Assembly (NCBI RefSeq): GCF_013782625.1
Contig: NZ_CP056199.1
Coordinates: forward strand, 2,188,588 to 2,252,587
Length of the DNA: 64,000 nt
Source: Enterobacter sp. RHBSTW-00994
GTDB lineage: Bacteria; Pseudomonadota; Gammaproteobacteria; Enterobacterales; Enterobacteriaceae
Reading direction: 5' to 3'
Made by a program: the position numbers and the translations under genes. The notes under the pieces were generated by a model. That model did no database searches. It was given only the letters and a program-made list of their open reading frames with translations, and was not told the origin of the DNA. Positions within the stretch are counted from its first letter, which is position 1; each line of letters starts with the position of its first letter. Shown here one piece after another: positions 37,631-47,204 of this stretch.

Positions 37631-38459
37631 GCAGACAAGCGCGAAAGGCGGCGAGCCCGTTATCTTTGCTGCCGGACTCGCGCAGTACCAGCCGGTAGCT
37701 TGCGTCTGTTCTGATACTGGTCGTGTAAGGCCGCGCCAGACGCCCAGCGCGGATATCTTCTTCCACCAGCGTTTCATCCGCTATCGCGATCCCCAACCCC
37801 TGGATCGCGGCAGTGATCGCCAGATCCATCGTATCGAAGTGTTGATTTTTGAGCATGGCTTGCGGCGAAAGGGCCTGTTTTGCCAGCCATAACGACCAGT
37901 CTGTTTTATCTCGCGTAGGGTGGAGAAAGGTGAGTGATGCCAGTTCTGAACCCAGTCTCGCCGGGCTCATCACCGGTGTTAGCGCCTCTTCAAACAGCAG
38001 ATCGCCCGCACTCATGTGTGTCCCAAATACGATGGCTGCATCATAGGATTCTGTTTTGAAATTGACGTTGTGATCGGTTGTCGTGGTCAGCGCGATTTGC
38101 AGATCGGGTTGTTCCCGCTCTACCTGCAACAGGCGCGGGATCAGCCAGCGCATTGCGCAGGTAGGCGCCTTCAGCCGTACCACGGTTTGCTGGGAACGCG
38201 CCTGGTCAGCCACGGTCAGCAGATGTTCAAACGCGGATTGCAGTTCAGGAAGCAGGGCGCTGCCTTGTGGTGAAAGGCGCAAGCCGCGCGCATGGCGTTC
38301 AAACAGCGGAAAACCGAACCACTCTTCCAGTGTGGCAATTTTACGGCTCACGGCCCCCTGAGTCAGGCACAGCTCTTTTGCTGCATGGGTGAGGTTAAGG
38401 TGACGCGCGGTTTTTAAAAATGCGTCAATGGCATTGAGCGGGAAGGAGCGACGCGACAT
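37617..38459 (-). CDS. LysR-family regulator (GcvA-like)
   Basis: A 280-residue LysR regulator of the GcvA type. Its N-terminal DNA-binding part reads PLNAIDAFLKTARHLNLTHAAKELCLTQGAVSRKIATLEEWFG, and the effector domain begins near VVRLKAPTCAMRWLIPRL. ATG 38459 follows GAGGTGTTTT; the longer open frame to 38630 has no ribosome site and would read through the divergent promoter. It is divergent from an aminotransferase/binding-protein pair across 113 bp, which points to those genes as its targets. Ligand unknown, perhaps an amino acid or its keto acid. Confidence 0.88.
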   Translation of the reverse strand: MSRRSFPLNAIDAFLKTARHLNLTHAAKELCLTQGAVSRKIATLEEWFGFPLFERHARGLRLSPQGSALLPELQSAFEHLLTVADQARSQQTVVRLKAPTCAMRWLIPRLLQVEREQPDLQIALTTTTDHNVNFKTESYDAAIVFGTHMSAGDLLFEEALTPVMSPARLGSELASLTFLHPTRDKTDWSLWLAKQALSPQAMLKNQHFDTMDLAITAAIQGLGIAIADETLVEEDIRAGRLARPYTTSIRTDASYRLVLRESGSKDNGLAAFRACLLSRG

Positions 38460-38572
38460 AAAACACCTCAGGTATGCGTTTTTCTCATGGCTATTATGAC
38501 AACAATTCGTTTGTCGCCACAACCGACTTATTGTTTGAATAGTTATGCAATCACCACGAGAAAGGAATAACG

Positions 38573-39742
38573 ATGACTTTGAGAACCCCGGTGCAAACCC
38601 GTTCAAAATTGCCTGATGTCGGTACAACAATTTTTACCGTCATTGGCCAGCTATCTGCACAGCATAACGCCATTAATCTTTCTCAGGGTGCACCCAATTT
38701 CTCTTGTGATCCGAAACTGATCGCCAGTGTGGCGCGGGCCATGGAAGCGGGGCATAACCAGTACGCAGCAATGACGGGGCTGCACCCGCTGAAAGAGCGC
38801 ATCGCCGAAAAGATTGCATCGCTGTACGGCACAGAGTACGACCCTGGCAGCGAAGTGCTGGTCACCGCCAGCGCCAGCGAAGGCCTTTACTCTGCCATCA
38901 GCGGGTTAGTGCATGCTGGCGATGAGGTGATCTATTTTGAACCGTCTTTCGACAGCTACGCACCGATCGTGCGTCTCCAGGGGGCAACTCCGGTCGCCAT
39001 TAAACTGACCGTCCCGGACTTCGCGGTGAACTGGGATGAAGTTCGGGCAGCAATCACGCCGCGTACGCGGATGATCATTGTGAATACGCCGCATAACCCC
39101 AGCGGACAGGTTTTCTCTGCCCAGGACCTCCAGCAACTGGCGGCGCTGACCCGCAATACCGATATCATTATTTTGTCTGACGAAGTCTACGAACACGTGG
39201 TTTTTGATGGTGAACCGCACCACGGAATGGCTACTCATCCGCAACTGGCGGAGCGTAGCGTCATTATTTCATCGTTTGGAAAAACCTATCACGTTACCGG
39301 ATGGCGCGTAGGATACTGTGTTGCCCCGGCGGTATTGATGGAGGAGATCTGTAAGGTCCATCAGTTTTTGATGTTTTCTGCCGATACCCCTATGCAGTAC
39401 GCCTTTGCGGAACACATGGCGGATCCGCAAACCTGGTTGTCGCTGGCGGCGTTTTATCAGCGTAAACGCGACCTGCTGCAGACCCTGCTGGCCGAGTCGC
39501 CGTTCCGGCTGCTGCCAAGCGCAGGTTCGTTCTTCCTGCTGGCCGATTACAGCCATTTCAGCGATGAACGCGATAGCGATATGGTGAAGCGGTTGATCAC
39601 CGAATGCGGTGTTGCCACGATCCCGCTGTCAGCGTTTTATGCTGACGGTACAGATAATAAATTGATTCGTCTCTCTTTCGCGAAAGATGAGACTACGTTA
39701 CGGGCAGGTGCTCAGGCCCTGTGTCGGGTTAAACCACGCTAA
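38573..39742 (+). CDS. PLP-dependent class I aminotransferase (YbdL/methionine-aminotransferase-like)
   Basis: A 389-residue fold-type I aminotransferase. The PLP lysine is Lys237 in SSFGKTYHVTGWRVGYC; the Asp that holds the pyridine nitrogen is in ILSDEVYEHVV, and NTPHNPSG is at 171-178. The N-terminal TTIFTVIGQL and INLSQGAPNF match E. coli YbdL, which prefers methionine, phenylalanine and histidine, so an aromatic or sulfur amino acid is likely. Start ATG 38573 with GAAAGGAATAACG. It is followed after 10 bp by an amino-acid binding protein; together they suggest uptake and transamination of one amino acid. Confidence 0.88.
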   Translation: MTLRTPVQTRSKLPDVGTTIFTVIGQLSAQHNAINLSQGAPNFSCDPKLIASVARAMEAGHNQYAAMTGLHPLKERIAEKIASLYGTEYDPGSEVLVTASASEGLYSAISGLVHAGDEVIYFEPSFDSYAPIVRLQGATPVAIKLTVPDFAVNWDEVRAAITPRTRMIIVNTPHNPSGQVFSAQDLQQLAALTRNTDIIILSDEVYEHVVFDGEPHHGMATHPQLAERSVIISSFGKTYHVTGWRVGYCVAPAVLMEEICKVHQFLMFSADTPMQYAFAEHMADPQTWLSLAAFYQRKRDLLQTLLAESPFRLLPSAGSFFLLADYSHFSDERDSDMVKRLITECGVATIPLSAFYADGTDNKLIRLSFAKDETTLRAGAQALCRVKPR

Positions 39743-39752
39743 GGAGTTTTAC

Positions 39753-40526
39753 ATGAAATTACGCGCGTTAGTTGTTGGCCTGGGAGTGCTGTGTTCGTTC
39801 TCTTCGTTTGCCGCAACGGAGCTTCGCTACGGTCTGGAAGCGGAGTATCCACCGTTTGAAAGCCGTAATGCCTCGGGTGAACTGGAAGGATTTGATGTTG
39901 AACTGGGTAATGCTATTTGCAAAGCCGCTGCGCTGAAATGCAACTGGGTGGAAACCTCTTTCGATGCCTTGATCCCAGGGCTGGTGGCGAAGAAATTCGA
40001 CGCCATTAACTCGGCAATGAACATTACTGAACAGCGCCGCAAGAGCATTGATTTTACCCAGCCGATTTACCGTATTCCGTCACAACTGGTGGGGAAAGCG
40101 GGAAGTGCGGTCGATGCGACGCCGGAAGGCCTGAAGGGTAAAACCATCGGTGTGTTGCAAGGGTCCATTCAGGAAACCTATGCGAAAGAGCACTGGGAAA
40201 AGCACGGTGTCACCGTGGTGTCTTATAAAGATCAGAACATGGCGTGGGGAGATTTGCTGAATGGCCGCATTGACGCCTCGCTGGTGATGTCTGCTGCCGG
40301 GCAGGCGGGTTTCCTTAGCAAGCCACAGGGTAAAGGGTTTGGTTTTATTGGCAAACCGGTGTCCGACGACACGATTCTGGGCAGTGGTATCGGCTTCGGG
40401 TTGCGTAAGGGGGATGAGGCCACCAAAAAGCAACTTGATGCCGCAATTGATAAAGTACGTGCCGATGGCACGATCGCCAAACTCGCTGATAAGTACTTCC
40501 CGGGTATCGATGTCAGCGTAAAATAA
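39753..40526 (+). CDS. Periplasmic amino-acid-binding protein (ArgT/HisJ/ArtJ-like)
   Basis: A 257-residue ABC-transporter binding protein with a signal peptide (MKLRALVVGLGVLCSFSSFA, cleaved after residue 20 or so). The mature part opens TELRYGLEAEYPPFESRNASGELEGFDVELGNAIC, the family-3 solute-binding signature, and has the usual two-lobe pattern with NSAMNITEQRRKSIDF. The ligand-binding Arg and Asp suggest a basic or polar amino acid. ATG 39753 follows AAGGAGTTTTAC. No permease or ATPase genes are adjacent, so it must borrow another transporter. It is co-transcribed with the aminotransferase upstream and ends in a terminator. Confidence 0.88.
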   Translation: MKLRALVVGLGVLCSFSSFAATELRYGLEAEYPPFESRNASGELEGFDVELGNAICKAAALKCNWVETSFDALIPGLVAKKFDAINSAMNITEQRRKSIDFTQPIYRIPSQLVGKAGSAVDATPEGLKGKTIGVLQGSIQETYAKEHWEKHGVTVVSYKDQNMAWGDLLNGRIDASLVMSAAGQAGFLSKPQGKGFGFIGKPVSDDTILGSGIGFGLRKGDEATKKQLDAAIDKVRADGTIAKLADKYFPGIDVSVK

Positions 40527-40538
40527 ACCGCCTCGTTT

Positions 40539-40574
40539 TGCCCCGTCTGTCGATGTCCAGCCGGGGCATTTTTA
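40539..40574 (+). terminator. Terminator of the aminotransferase/binding-protein operon
   Basis: TGCCCCG pairs with CGGGGCA across a 16-base loop and is followed by TTTTTAAT. It begins 13 bp after the stop of the binding protein. Confidence 0.8.
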
Positions 40575-40575
40575 A

Positions 40576-40708
40576 TACACATCATTCTTCAGCCTGCCTC
40601 TGCGTTGGCTACGTCTGTTCACCCCATTCACCCCATTCACTTACTTCAGTAAGCTCCAGGGGATTCTCATACTCGCGGCCTTGATCCAGCATGAATGATT
40701 TTGCGTAT
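40576..40708 (-). repeat. ERIC element (enterobacterial repetitive intergenic consensus)
   Basis: The core CAGTAAGCTCCAGGGGATTC is nearly the well-known ERIC1R sequence, and CACTTACTTCAG with the CCCCA blocks on the other side forms the ERIC2 half, so this is an imperfect palindromic ERIC repeat of about 130 bp. The outer parts (CTGCCTCTGCGTTGGCT and the far AT-rich arm) also match the consensus. It carries a tandem duplication of CACCCCATT at 40620-40637. An 84-codon open frame across it on the other strand is not a gene. The spacer from 40527 to 40893 otherwise holds a terminator and the opgD promoter region. Confidence 0.88.
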
Positions 40709-40893
40709 TTACTCTTATTTACACCACTTTCAGGCCGTTCTGGTCGACAGAAAATATTTCTCACTTTGTTCATATAATCGCCTGCCAACAATTGGATTCT
40801 TAACCGTTTTTGTTTAGGCTGTGCGTTCTTTCTTGCCGTCATTTCGCCGACCGCGAAACTCATTCACACGACCATAAGGACGTTTTCTCAGGC

Positions 40894-42549
40894 ATGAATC
40901 GCAGACGTTTTTTAAAAGGCTCGCTGGCTATGGCTGCCTTGAGCAGTACTTCCGGCCTGGCCACGCTGTTCTCCCGTGCAGCGAATGCTGCCGAGTCTGA
41001 CATTGCTGATGGTCAGAGCCGTCGTTTTGACTTCTCCGTGCTGCAATCCATGGCGCATGATCTGGCGAAAACCCCGTGGGGCGGCGCTCCGCGCCCATTG
41101 CCGGAAACGCTGGCAACCATGACGCCTCAGGCGTACAACGCCATTCGCTACGACGAAAAACAGTCGCTGTGGAATAACATCGAAAACCGTCAGCTTGACG
41201 TGCAGTTCTTCCATATGGGAATGGGCTTCCGTCGCCGTGTGAGGATGTTCTCGCTTGATCCGGCAACATCTCAGGCTCGCGAGATCCATTTCCGTCCGGA
41301 ACTCTTTAGCTATAACGATACGGGTGTTGACACGAAACAACTGGAAGGGCAAAGCGATCTCGGTTTTGCCGGTTTTCGGGCGTTTAAAGCGCCAGAACTG
41401 GCGCGTCGCGATATCGTCTCCTTCCTGGGCGCGAGTTACTTCCGCGCTGTTGATGATACGTATCAGTACGGGCTCTCCGCGCGGGGTCTGGCGGTCGATA
41501 CCTTCACCGATACACCGGAAGAGTTCCCTGATTTCACCTCGTTCTGGTTTGAAACGGTTAAACCGGGTGATACCTCCTTCACGGTCTACACGTTGCTCGA
41601 CAGCCCGAGTATCACCGGCGCGTATAAGTTCGTGATCCACTGCGAGAAGAGCCAGGTGATCATGGAGGTGGACAACCATCTCTTCGCCCGTAAAGACATC
41701 AAGCAACTCGGCATCGCGCCGATGACCAGCATGTTCAGCTGCGGCAATAACGAACGTCGTATGTGCGACACGATCCACCCGCAAATTCATGACTCAGACC
41801 GTCTGGCGATGTGGCGTGGTAATGGCGAGTGGATTTGCCGTCCGCTGAATAACCCGCAAAAGCTGCAATTCAATGCCTATATGGATAAGAATCCAAAAGG
41901 TTTTGGTCTGTTACAGCTTGATCGCGATTTCTCCCATTATCAGGACATTATGGGCTGGTATAACAAACGCCCAAGCCTGTGGGTTGAACCGCGTAATAAC
42001 TGGGGCAAAGGTGCTGTTGGCCTGATGGAAATCCCGACGACGGGTGAAACGCTGGATAACGTGGTGTGCTTCTGGCAACCCGAGAAAGCGGTGGAAGCGG
42101 GTGATGAACTGGAGTTCAAATATCGCCTGTACTGGAGCGCGCAACCTCCTGTGCGTTCCCCCCTGGCGAACGTGTACGCCACCCGTACCGGTATGGGTGG
42201 TTTCCCGGAAGGCTGGGCACCTGGCGAAAACTACCCGAAAGTGTGGGCCCGGCGTTTTGCCATTGATTTCGTGGGGGGCGATCTGAAAGCCGCCGCGCCG
42301 AAAGGTATCGAGCCGGTGATTACGCTCTCCAGCGGTGAAGCGAAGCAGGTCGAAATTCTCTACGTTGAGCCGTTTGACGGTTATCGCATCCTGTTTGACT
42401 GGTATCCCACTTCTGACTCAACAGAGCCGGTGGATATGCGCATGTTCCTGCGCTGTCAGGGAGAGGCAATCAGTGAAACCTGGCTGTATCAGTACTTCCC
42501 GCCCGCGCCGGATAAACGCAATTACGTAGACGACCGCATTATGCGGTAA
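40894..42549 (+). CDS. opgD: OpgD, glucan biosynthesis protein D (periplasmic)
   Basis: OpgD (MdoD) is exported by the Tat system and shapes the backbone of osmoregulated periplasmic glucans. The 551-residue protein equals E. coli OpgD in length. Its twin-arginine signal [18 protein letters not shown] is followed by cleavage near ANA-AESD (residues 30-33). Conserved blocks include [25 protein letters not shown] and FWFETVKPG. The start ATG 40894 matches E. coli; an upstream in-frame ATG would break the Tat signal. In E. coli ydcH follows; here that small gene is absent and a hairpin and rimL come next. Confidence 0.97.
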   Translation: MNRRRFLKGSLAMAALSSTSGLATLFSRAANAAESDIADGQSRRFDFSVLQSMAHDLAKTPWGGAPRPLPETLATMTPQAYNAIRYDEKQSLWNNIENRQLDVQFFHMGMGFRRRVRMFSLDPATSQAREIHFRPELFSYNDTGVDTKQLEGQSDLGFAGFRAFKAPELARRDIVSFLGASYFRAVDDTYQYGLSARGLAVDTFTDTPEEFPDFTSFWFETVKPGDTSFTVYTLLDSPSITGAYKFVIHCEKSQVIMEVDNHLFARKDIKQLGIAPMTSMFSCGNNERRMCDTIHPQIHDSDRLAMWRGNGEWICRPLNNPQKLQFNAYMDKNPKGFGLLQLDRDFSHYQDIMGWYNKRPSLWVEPRNNWGKGAVGLMEIPTTGETLDNVVCFWQPEKAVEAGDELEFKYRLYWSAQPPVRSPLANVYATRTGMGGFPEGWAPGENYPKVWARRFAIDFVGGDLKAAAPKGIEPVITLSSGEAKQVEILYVEPFDGYRILFDWYPTSDSTEPVDMRMFLRCQGEAISETWLYQYFPPAPDKRNYVDDRIMR

Positions 42550-42581
42550 TGTCGGGCAAGGACTGCATTATTCGTTACTGT

Positions 42582-42614
42582 CCTGTTCCTTCTCCCTTTG
42601 GGAGAAGGAACAGG
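42582..42614 (+). other. Perfect 15-bp hairpin between opgD and rimL
   Basis: CCTGTTCCTTCTCCC and GGGAGAAGGAACAGG pair without mismatch around a TTT loop. No T run follows. It ends just before the rimL ribosome site (GAGGAGGG), so it may act as an mRNA stabiliser or a partial terminator, or hinder entry to rimL. It shares the TCTCCC-type core of other spacers here. Confidence 0.75.
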
Positions 42615-42628
42615 GATGAGGAGGGACA

Positions 42629-43177
42629 ATGACCGCAACGCAAGCCGAAACCATCGCGGTTACCGATCGCATCACACTCCGCGCGGTTGAAGAGCGCTAC
42701 ACCGCAGAACTGCACAATCTGGTTACGAAAAACAGAGCCTGGCTGCGAACCGCCTTCGACTGGGCGCAGTATGTTGGTACTGAAGATGACACCCGGCGTA
42801 ATGTGCAGAGCAATCAAATGTTGCACCAGCGCGGGTACGCCAAAATGTACCTGATCTTTCAGGATGATGTGCTGGCTGGCGTGCTTTCGTTCAACGCCAT
42901 CGAACCGACCAATAAAACCGGGTATATCGGTTACTGGCTGGATGAGGCGCATCAGGGGAAGGGCATCCTTTCACATGCGCTCCAGGCGTTTATGCGTTAT
43001 TACGCAGAGCGAGGCGAAATTCGCCGTTTTGTCATTAAATGTCGGGTGGATAACGTCAGAAGTAATAAGGTGGCACTGCGCAACGGCTTTGTTCTGGAAG
43101 GTTGCCTGCGTGAGGCAGAGTTTCTCAACGGCCACTTTGACGATGTGAACTCGTACGCGAAGATCGTTTCGCTATAA
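42629..43177 (+). CDS. rimL: RimL, ribosomal-protein L7/L12 serine N-acetyltransferase
   Basis: A 182-residue GNAT acetyltransferase that acetylates the N-terminal serine of L12, giving L7. The acetyl-CoA-binding motif lies in GYWLDEAHQGKGILSHALQAFM, and the C-terminal VIKCRVDNVRSNKVALRNGFVLEGCLREAEFL is typical of the RimJ/RimL group. It aligns along its length with E. coli RimL. Start ATG 42629 follows GATGAGGAGGGACA. The 3' end overlaps the converging ydcK by 6 bp. Confidence 0.95.
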   Translation: MTATQAETIAVTDRITLRAVEERYTAELHNLVTKNRAWLRTAFDWAQYVGTEDDTRRNVQSNQMLHQRGYAKMYLIFQDDVLAGVLSFNAIEPTNKTGYIGYWLDEAHQGKGILSHALQAFMRYYAERGEIRRFVIKCRVDNVRSNKVALRNGFVLEGCLREAEFLNGHFDDVNSYAKIVSL

Positions 43178-44149
43178 TGCCCCCAGCAGCGGGGTACGGG
43201 TAATGCGCTGATTGCCGTTGATCACCTTTTCACCGCGCAGGTGGATGTTTTCTCCGAAAGCCTCGATCACCACATCGTCGGTGATCTCAATCCGGTGTTC
43301 GATCAACACATCGCCACTGATACGCACTCGCCCCTGAATCACAACCCGGTCATCAATCAGAATCGGGCCACCTCTCAGCCATGCCTGACCGCTGATCAAC
43401 ACGTGGTGTTTAATGACACAGTTGCCTTCTATCACTGCATTCTCTGCAACCTGCGAACTGTAGCGCAGGGTGGGGATTGCATCGTCGTCAACCCCTGCAA
43501 TCAAACGAGCGTTGCCATACACTTTGGCGCAGTCGCAGACCCAGACATTATTGAGATCGTTACCCTCAATCAGGGCGTGGTCGTACACTTCGGCACGGTG
43601 CTCAATAAAAGCAAAATTCACCACCGCATCACCATAGATCTGCGCCTGATGAACAACGCGAGACTGACTCACGGTCGCATTGCCGTAGATTTTCAGGATT
43701 TGCTCATGGTCAGCAGTCAGCCCTTTTGCCGCGATTACCACGCTGTGGTTCAGTATCCGGGCATTGCCGAAGATATGACATTCGCCACGGATCTCTGAAT
43801 GTTGAACGGTGACGTTGTCACTTATTAGCGCGCTGTGGCTGATTTGTGCCGCCTCTATCAGGCTGTTACCCGTTATTTTGGCGTGATGGCTAATGACACA
43901 GGACTGGGTGATACGGGCGTTGTCCGCGATTCGGGCATGACCAAAAACCACGCTGTTTTCATCGTAAACCCAGCAGTTCCCGTTCTGGGAGAGGGAATGT
44001 TCGTCCTCAACCCAACCCCCTTTTGTCCCGCTGATGATGTCGTTAAAATCCGACATTGCGATAATTTGACGCAGAGTTGTCGTGGCTTGTTCCTCGCCGT
44101 TTTTCCAGTGCCACTGGCGGGTTTCATCGCTAAGCCGATACTTTGTCAT
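43172..44149 (-). CDS. ydcK: YdcK, left-handed beta-helix (hexapeptide-repeat) protein
   Basis: A 325-residue protein of the LbH transferase-like fold, close to E. coli YdcK (326). Residues 40-300 are successive hexapeptide-like turns (ARIADNARITQSCVISHHAKITGNSLI, HVLISGQAWLRGGPILIDDRVVIQGRV), a structure often found in acyltransferases. No catalytic residue can be named and the function is unknown. The best start is the third of three consecutive ATGs, at 44149 (MTKYRLSD), behind AGAGAG. It converges with rimL and is divergent from tehA. Confidence 0.92.
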   Translation of the reverse strand: MTKYRLSDETRQWHWKNGEEQATTTLRQIIAMSDFNDIISGTKGGWVEDEHSLSQNGNCWVYDENSVVFGHARIADNARITQSCVISHHAKITGNSLIEAAQISHSALISDNVTVQHSEIRGECHIFGNARILNHSVVIAAKGLTADHEQILKIYGNATVSQSRVVHQAQIYGDAVVNFAFIEHRAEVYDHALIEGNDLNNVWVCDCAKVYGNARLIAGVDDDAIPTLRYSSQVAENAVIEGNCVIKHHVLISGQAWLRGGPILIDDRVVIQGRVRISGDVLIEHRIEITDDVVIEAFGENIHLRGEKVINGNQRITRTPLLGAL

Positions 44150-44271
44150 CATCATCTCTCTGATAAGTGCCTTAACTAAACGTAGCAAACTTTGGCTTTT
44201 TCGAAGTACTGGCATACGCAGGGGAAACCCCTTAAAATGGCATTTAAAATACAGTTTAATATTTAAAATAA

Positions 44272-45276
44272 ATGCATAAAGATAATCACACCCAACAGGC
44301 CCTCAACTTACCCTCCGGCTACTTTGGCATGGTGCTGGGGACAATGGGCATGGGCTTTGCCTGGCGCTATGCCGGCACGCTCTGGCCCGTGACTCGCTGG
44401 CCTGGCGACATTCTGGTTGCTCTGGCGGTGTGTATCTGGTGTTTACTGACGGTGGCATTCATCACCCGGGCTGTCCGTTTTCCTCACAGTGTACTGGCTG
44501 AAATGCGCCATCCGGTGATGAGCAGTTTTGTCAGCCTGTTTCCGGCAACCACAATGCTGGTGGCCATTGGTGTTGTTCCCTGGTTTCGGCCCCTTTCACT
44601 GGTCTTGTTCAGCATCGGCGTCGTGATACAACTCAGCTATTCTGCCTGGCAGAGTGCCGGGTTGTGGCGAGGGCAACACCCACAGGAGGCCACCACGCCG
44701 GGGTTATACTTACCTACCGTCGCGAATAATTTCATCAGCGCAATGGCTTGCGGCGCACTAGGGTTTCATGATGCGGGTCTGGTATTCCTGGGCGCGGGGA
44801 TTTTCTCCTGGCTCAGCCTCGAACCGGTCATTTTGCAACGTCTGCGTAGCGCCGGAGAACTACCTTCACCTTTGCGCACATCGCTCGGCATTCAACTCGC
44901 GCCAGCTCTGGTGGCCTGTAGCGCCTGGTTCAGTGTGAATGGTGGTGAAGCCGATACCTTTGCCAAAATGCTGTTTGGCTATGGACTGTTACAGCTCCTG
45001 TTTATGCTGCGCCTGATGCCGTGGTATCTCTCACAGCCGTTTAATGCCTCTTTCTGGAGCTTCTCGTTCGGTGTCTCTGCGCTTGCGACCACTGGTTTGC
45101 ATTTGGGGCAGGGCAGCCCAGCGGGTTTCTTCCATGCCATCGCCATTCCCCTGTTCATTTTCACGAATGGCATCATTGCGATGCTGTTAATACGTACTTT
45201 TATCTTGCTGATGCAGGGCAAACTTCTTGTTCGCACTGACAAAGCACGGCTTATGCTTCCTGAGGAAAAACAATGA
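44272..45276 (+). CDS. tehA: TehA, SLAC1-type anion channel / tellurite resistance protein
   Basis: A 334-residue inner-membrane protein with ten predicted helices, the bacterial homologue of the plant SLAC1 anion channel. It matches E. coli TehA from [22 protein letters not shown] to [14 protein letters not shown], and the pore-gating Phe of the family is likely in [16 protein letters not shown]. Overexpression of tehAB gives tellurite resistance in E. coli. It overlaps tehB by four bases (ATGA), so the two are translationally coupled. Confidence 0.96.
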   Translation: MHKDNHTQQALNLPSGYFGMVLGTMGMGFAWRYAGTLWPVTRWPGDILVALAVCIWCLLTVAFITRAVRFPHSVLAEMRHPVMSSFVSLFPATTMLVAIGVVPWFRPLSLVLFSIGVVIQLSYSAWQSAGLWRGQHPQEATTPGLYLPTVANNFISAMACGALGFHDAGLVFLGAGIFSWLSLEPVILQRLRSAGELPSPLRTSLGIQLAPALVACSAWFSVNGGEADTFAKMLFGYGLLQLLFMLRLMPWYLSQPFNASFWSFSFGVSALATTGLHLGQGSPAGFFHAIAIPLFIFTNGIIAMLLIRTFILLMQGKLLVRTDKARLMLPEEKQ

Positions 45277-45866
45277 CTGTTGATGAAAACTATTTCACCG
45301 AGAAATATGGTCTGACGCGTACACACTCAGAGGTGTTGTACAGCGCAGGCATCGTTAAACCGGGTAAAACGCTCGATCTGGGCTGTGGAAATGGCCGTAA
45401 CAGCCTGTATCTGGCGGCTAACGGCTACGATGTGACCGCGTGGGATAAAAACCCAATGAGCATCGACAATATTGAGCGTATTAAAGCGGCGGAAGGGATC
45501 ACCAACCTGCACGCGGCGATCAACGATCTGAACACCCTGAGCTTTGACGGGGAATACGATTTTATTCTCTCCACCGTGGTGATGATGTTCCTGGACGCAA
45601 AAACGATCCCGGGTCTTATCGCCAATATGCAGCGTTGCACCACACCCGGTGGTTACAACCTGATTGTTGCCGCCATGGATACGCCAGATTATCCGTGTAC
45701 GGTTGGCTTCCCGTTTGCCTTCAAAGCCGGTGAACTGAGCAACTACTATGAAGGCTGGGAACTGCTGAAATACAACGAAGAGGTCGGTGAGTTGCATCGC
45801 ACCGACGAAAACGGTCATCGCATCAAGCTGCGCTTTGCCACGATGCTGGCACGTAAAGCGCGTTAA
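45273..45866 (+). CDS. tehB: TehB, SAM-dependent tellurite methyltransferase
   Basis: A 197-residue cytoplasmic class I methyltransferase that detoxifies tellurite and selenite by methylation. The SAM-binding motif I is [19 protein letters not shown], followed by VTAWDKN and [11 protein letters not shown]. The length equals that of E. coli TehB. The start overlaps the stop of tehA. Its 3' end overlaps the converging peptidase gene by 4 bp, so no separate terminator fits between them. Confidence 0.96.
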   Translation: MTVDENYFTEKYGLTRTHSEVLYSAGIVKPGKTLDLGCGNGRNSLYLAANGYDVTAWDKNPMSIDNIERIKAAEGITNLHAAINDLNTLSFDGEYDFILSTVVMMFLDAKTIPGLIANMQRCTTPGGYNLIVAAMDTPDYPCTVGFPFAFKAGELSNYYEGWELLKYNEEVGELHRTDENGHRIKLRFATMLARKAR

Positions 45867-47092
45867 CGCGCGGCCAGCAGACAGATTTGCAGGGCTGTAT
45901 GGTAAGACGCCTCGAACGACGACAGCGGCAAAAACTCAAATTTCGAGTGGAAGTTATGAGCGCCCGTGAAGAAGTTCGGGGTAAGTAACCCTTTTGCCGA
46001 TAATGCTGCGCCGTCCGTGCCACCCCGCATGGGTGTCGGTTTCGGCGTGATGCCCAGAGACGCCATAGCTTCAAACATCAGGTCAATGGCGCGGCGGTCT
46101 TCGCCGATGGCGTTACTGATATTGCTGTAAGTATCCTCAATGCGGTATTCCACGCTGGCCGTAGGGTGTTGTGCCGCAATGAGACCCGCCACATCGGCGA
46201 TCTGCTGCTTACGGGCCGCAAAGTGAGTTTTATCAAAATCGCGGATGTTGGCTTTCAACACCGCCTCGTTTTGCCCGGCCTGAATACCGTTAAACCAGAT
46301 ATACCCTTCACGGCCTTCTGTGCATTCCGGTGTTTGCTGGCGATCGAAATGGCTGATGAAGTCGGTTGCCATTAGCAGGGGATTGACCAGTACGCCTTTG
46401 GCTGACATCGGGTGGGCTGTTACGCCGGTGAAGCGGATCTCGGCGGCGGCAGCGTTAAAGTTCTCATACACAATCTCCCCCAGCTCACAGCAGTCAATGG
46501 TCCAGGCAAAATCCACATCGAAACGCTTCAGATCCAGCGCTTTTGCCCCGTTAAGCCCAATCTCTTCATCGGGTACAAAGGCCACCACAATATCGCCATG
46601 TTGATGCCTGGCCGTCAGGTTTTCCAGCACGGTCATGACCACTGTAACCGCCGATTTATTATCTGCGCCTAATACACTGGTTCCATCGCTGAAAATAATC
46701 TCTTCATTGGGGTAAGCCAGTATTTCAGGGTGCTCATCAACGCGTAGCCAGATGTCTTGCTCTTTATTCAGGCAGAGGTCTTCACTGGTGAAAGTTAATA
46801 TTTGCGGATGAATATCCGGTGATAAACCGACGTCGACGGTATCAATATGGGTAATAAAACCGATACGCGGTGCTCCGGCTACATTGCCTTTTTTCACGGC
46901 GGTGACAGTGGCGAATTCGTCAATCACAATCTCGTCTAAACCCAGACGGGTAAGCTCGTCAGCCAGTTCCCGCGCCATATCATGCTGGCCTGACGTGGAG
47001 GGCAGTGTTTTCACTTTGGGATCGCTCTGGCTGGTAATGGCAAGATAACGAAAAAAGCGTTGGGTTAATTGTCTGGAGAGTGCTGAAGCCAT
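45863..47092 (-). CDS. M20 peptidase, tripeptidase T (PepT)-like
   Basis: A 409-residue dizinc aminopeptidase similar in length to PepT (408). Metal ligands and catalytic residues fall in [52 protein letters not shown] and [12 protein letters not shown]. It diverges enough from E. coli PepT to be a paralogue rather than pepT itself. It should release N-terminal residues from tripeptides in the cytoplasm. ATG 47092 follows AGAGGGAATCACT. It is divergent from a dipeptide-binding protein, which suggests a peptide-scavenging pair not present here in E. coli. Confidence 0.88.
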   Translation of the reverse strand: MASALSRQLTQRFFRYLAITSQSDPKVKTLPSTSGQHDMARELADELTRLGLDEIVIDEFATVTAVKKGNVAGAPRIGFITHIDTVDVGLSPDIHPQILTFTSEDLCLNKEQDIWLRVDEHPEILAYPNEEIIFSDGTSVLGADNKSAVTVVMTVLENLTARHQHGDIVVAFVPDEEIGLNGAKALDLKRFDVDFAWTIDCCELGEIVYENFNAAAAEIRFTGVTAHPMSAKGVLVNPLLMATDFISHFDRQQTPECTEGREGYIWFNGIQAGQNEAVLKANIRDFDKTHFAARKQQIADVAGLIAAQHPTASVEYRIEDTYSNISNAIGEDRRAIDLMFEAMASLGITPKPTPMRGGTDGAALSAKGLLTPNFFTGAHNFHSKFEFLPLSSFEASYHTALQICLLAAR

Positions 47093-47204
47093 AGTGATTC
47101 CCTCTTTTTTTGTTTTATCAGGTGTTTGCAATATCACTTTAATGTTATTTATGAAATGGCAAAAGAATTAATTAGCCGTCGAATTAAAAAGACAGGAATA
47201 AAAG

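Noticed and set aside
40609-40863. 84-codon leftward open frame before opgD
   Set aside because: Most of it is read from the ERIC repeat, including the duplicated unit (WGEWGE), so it is not a real gene.
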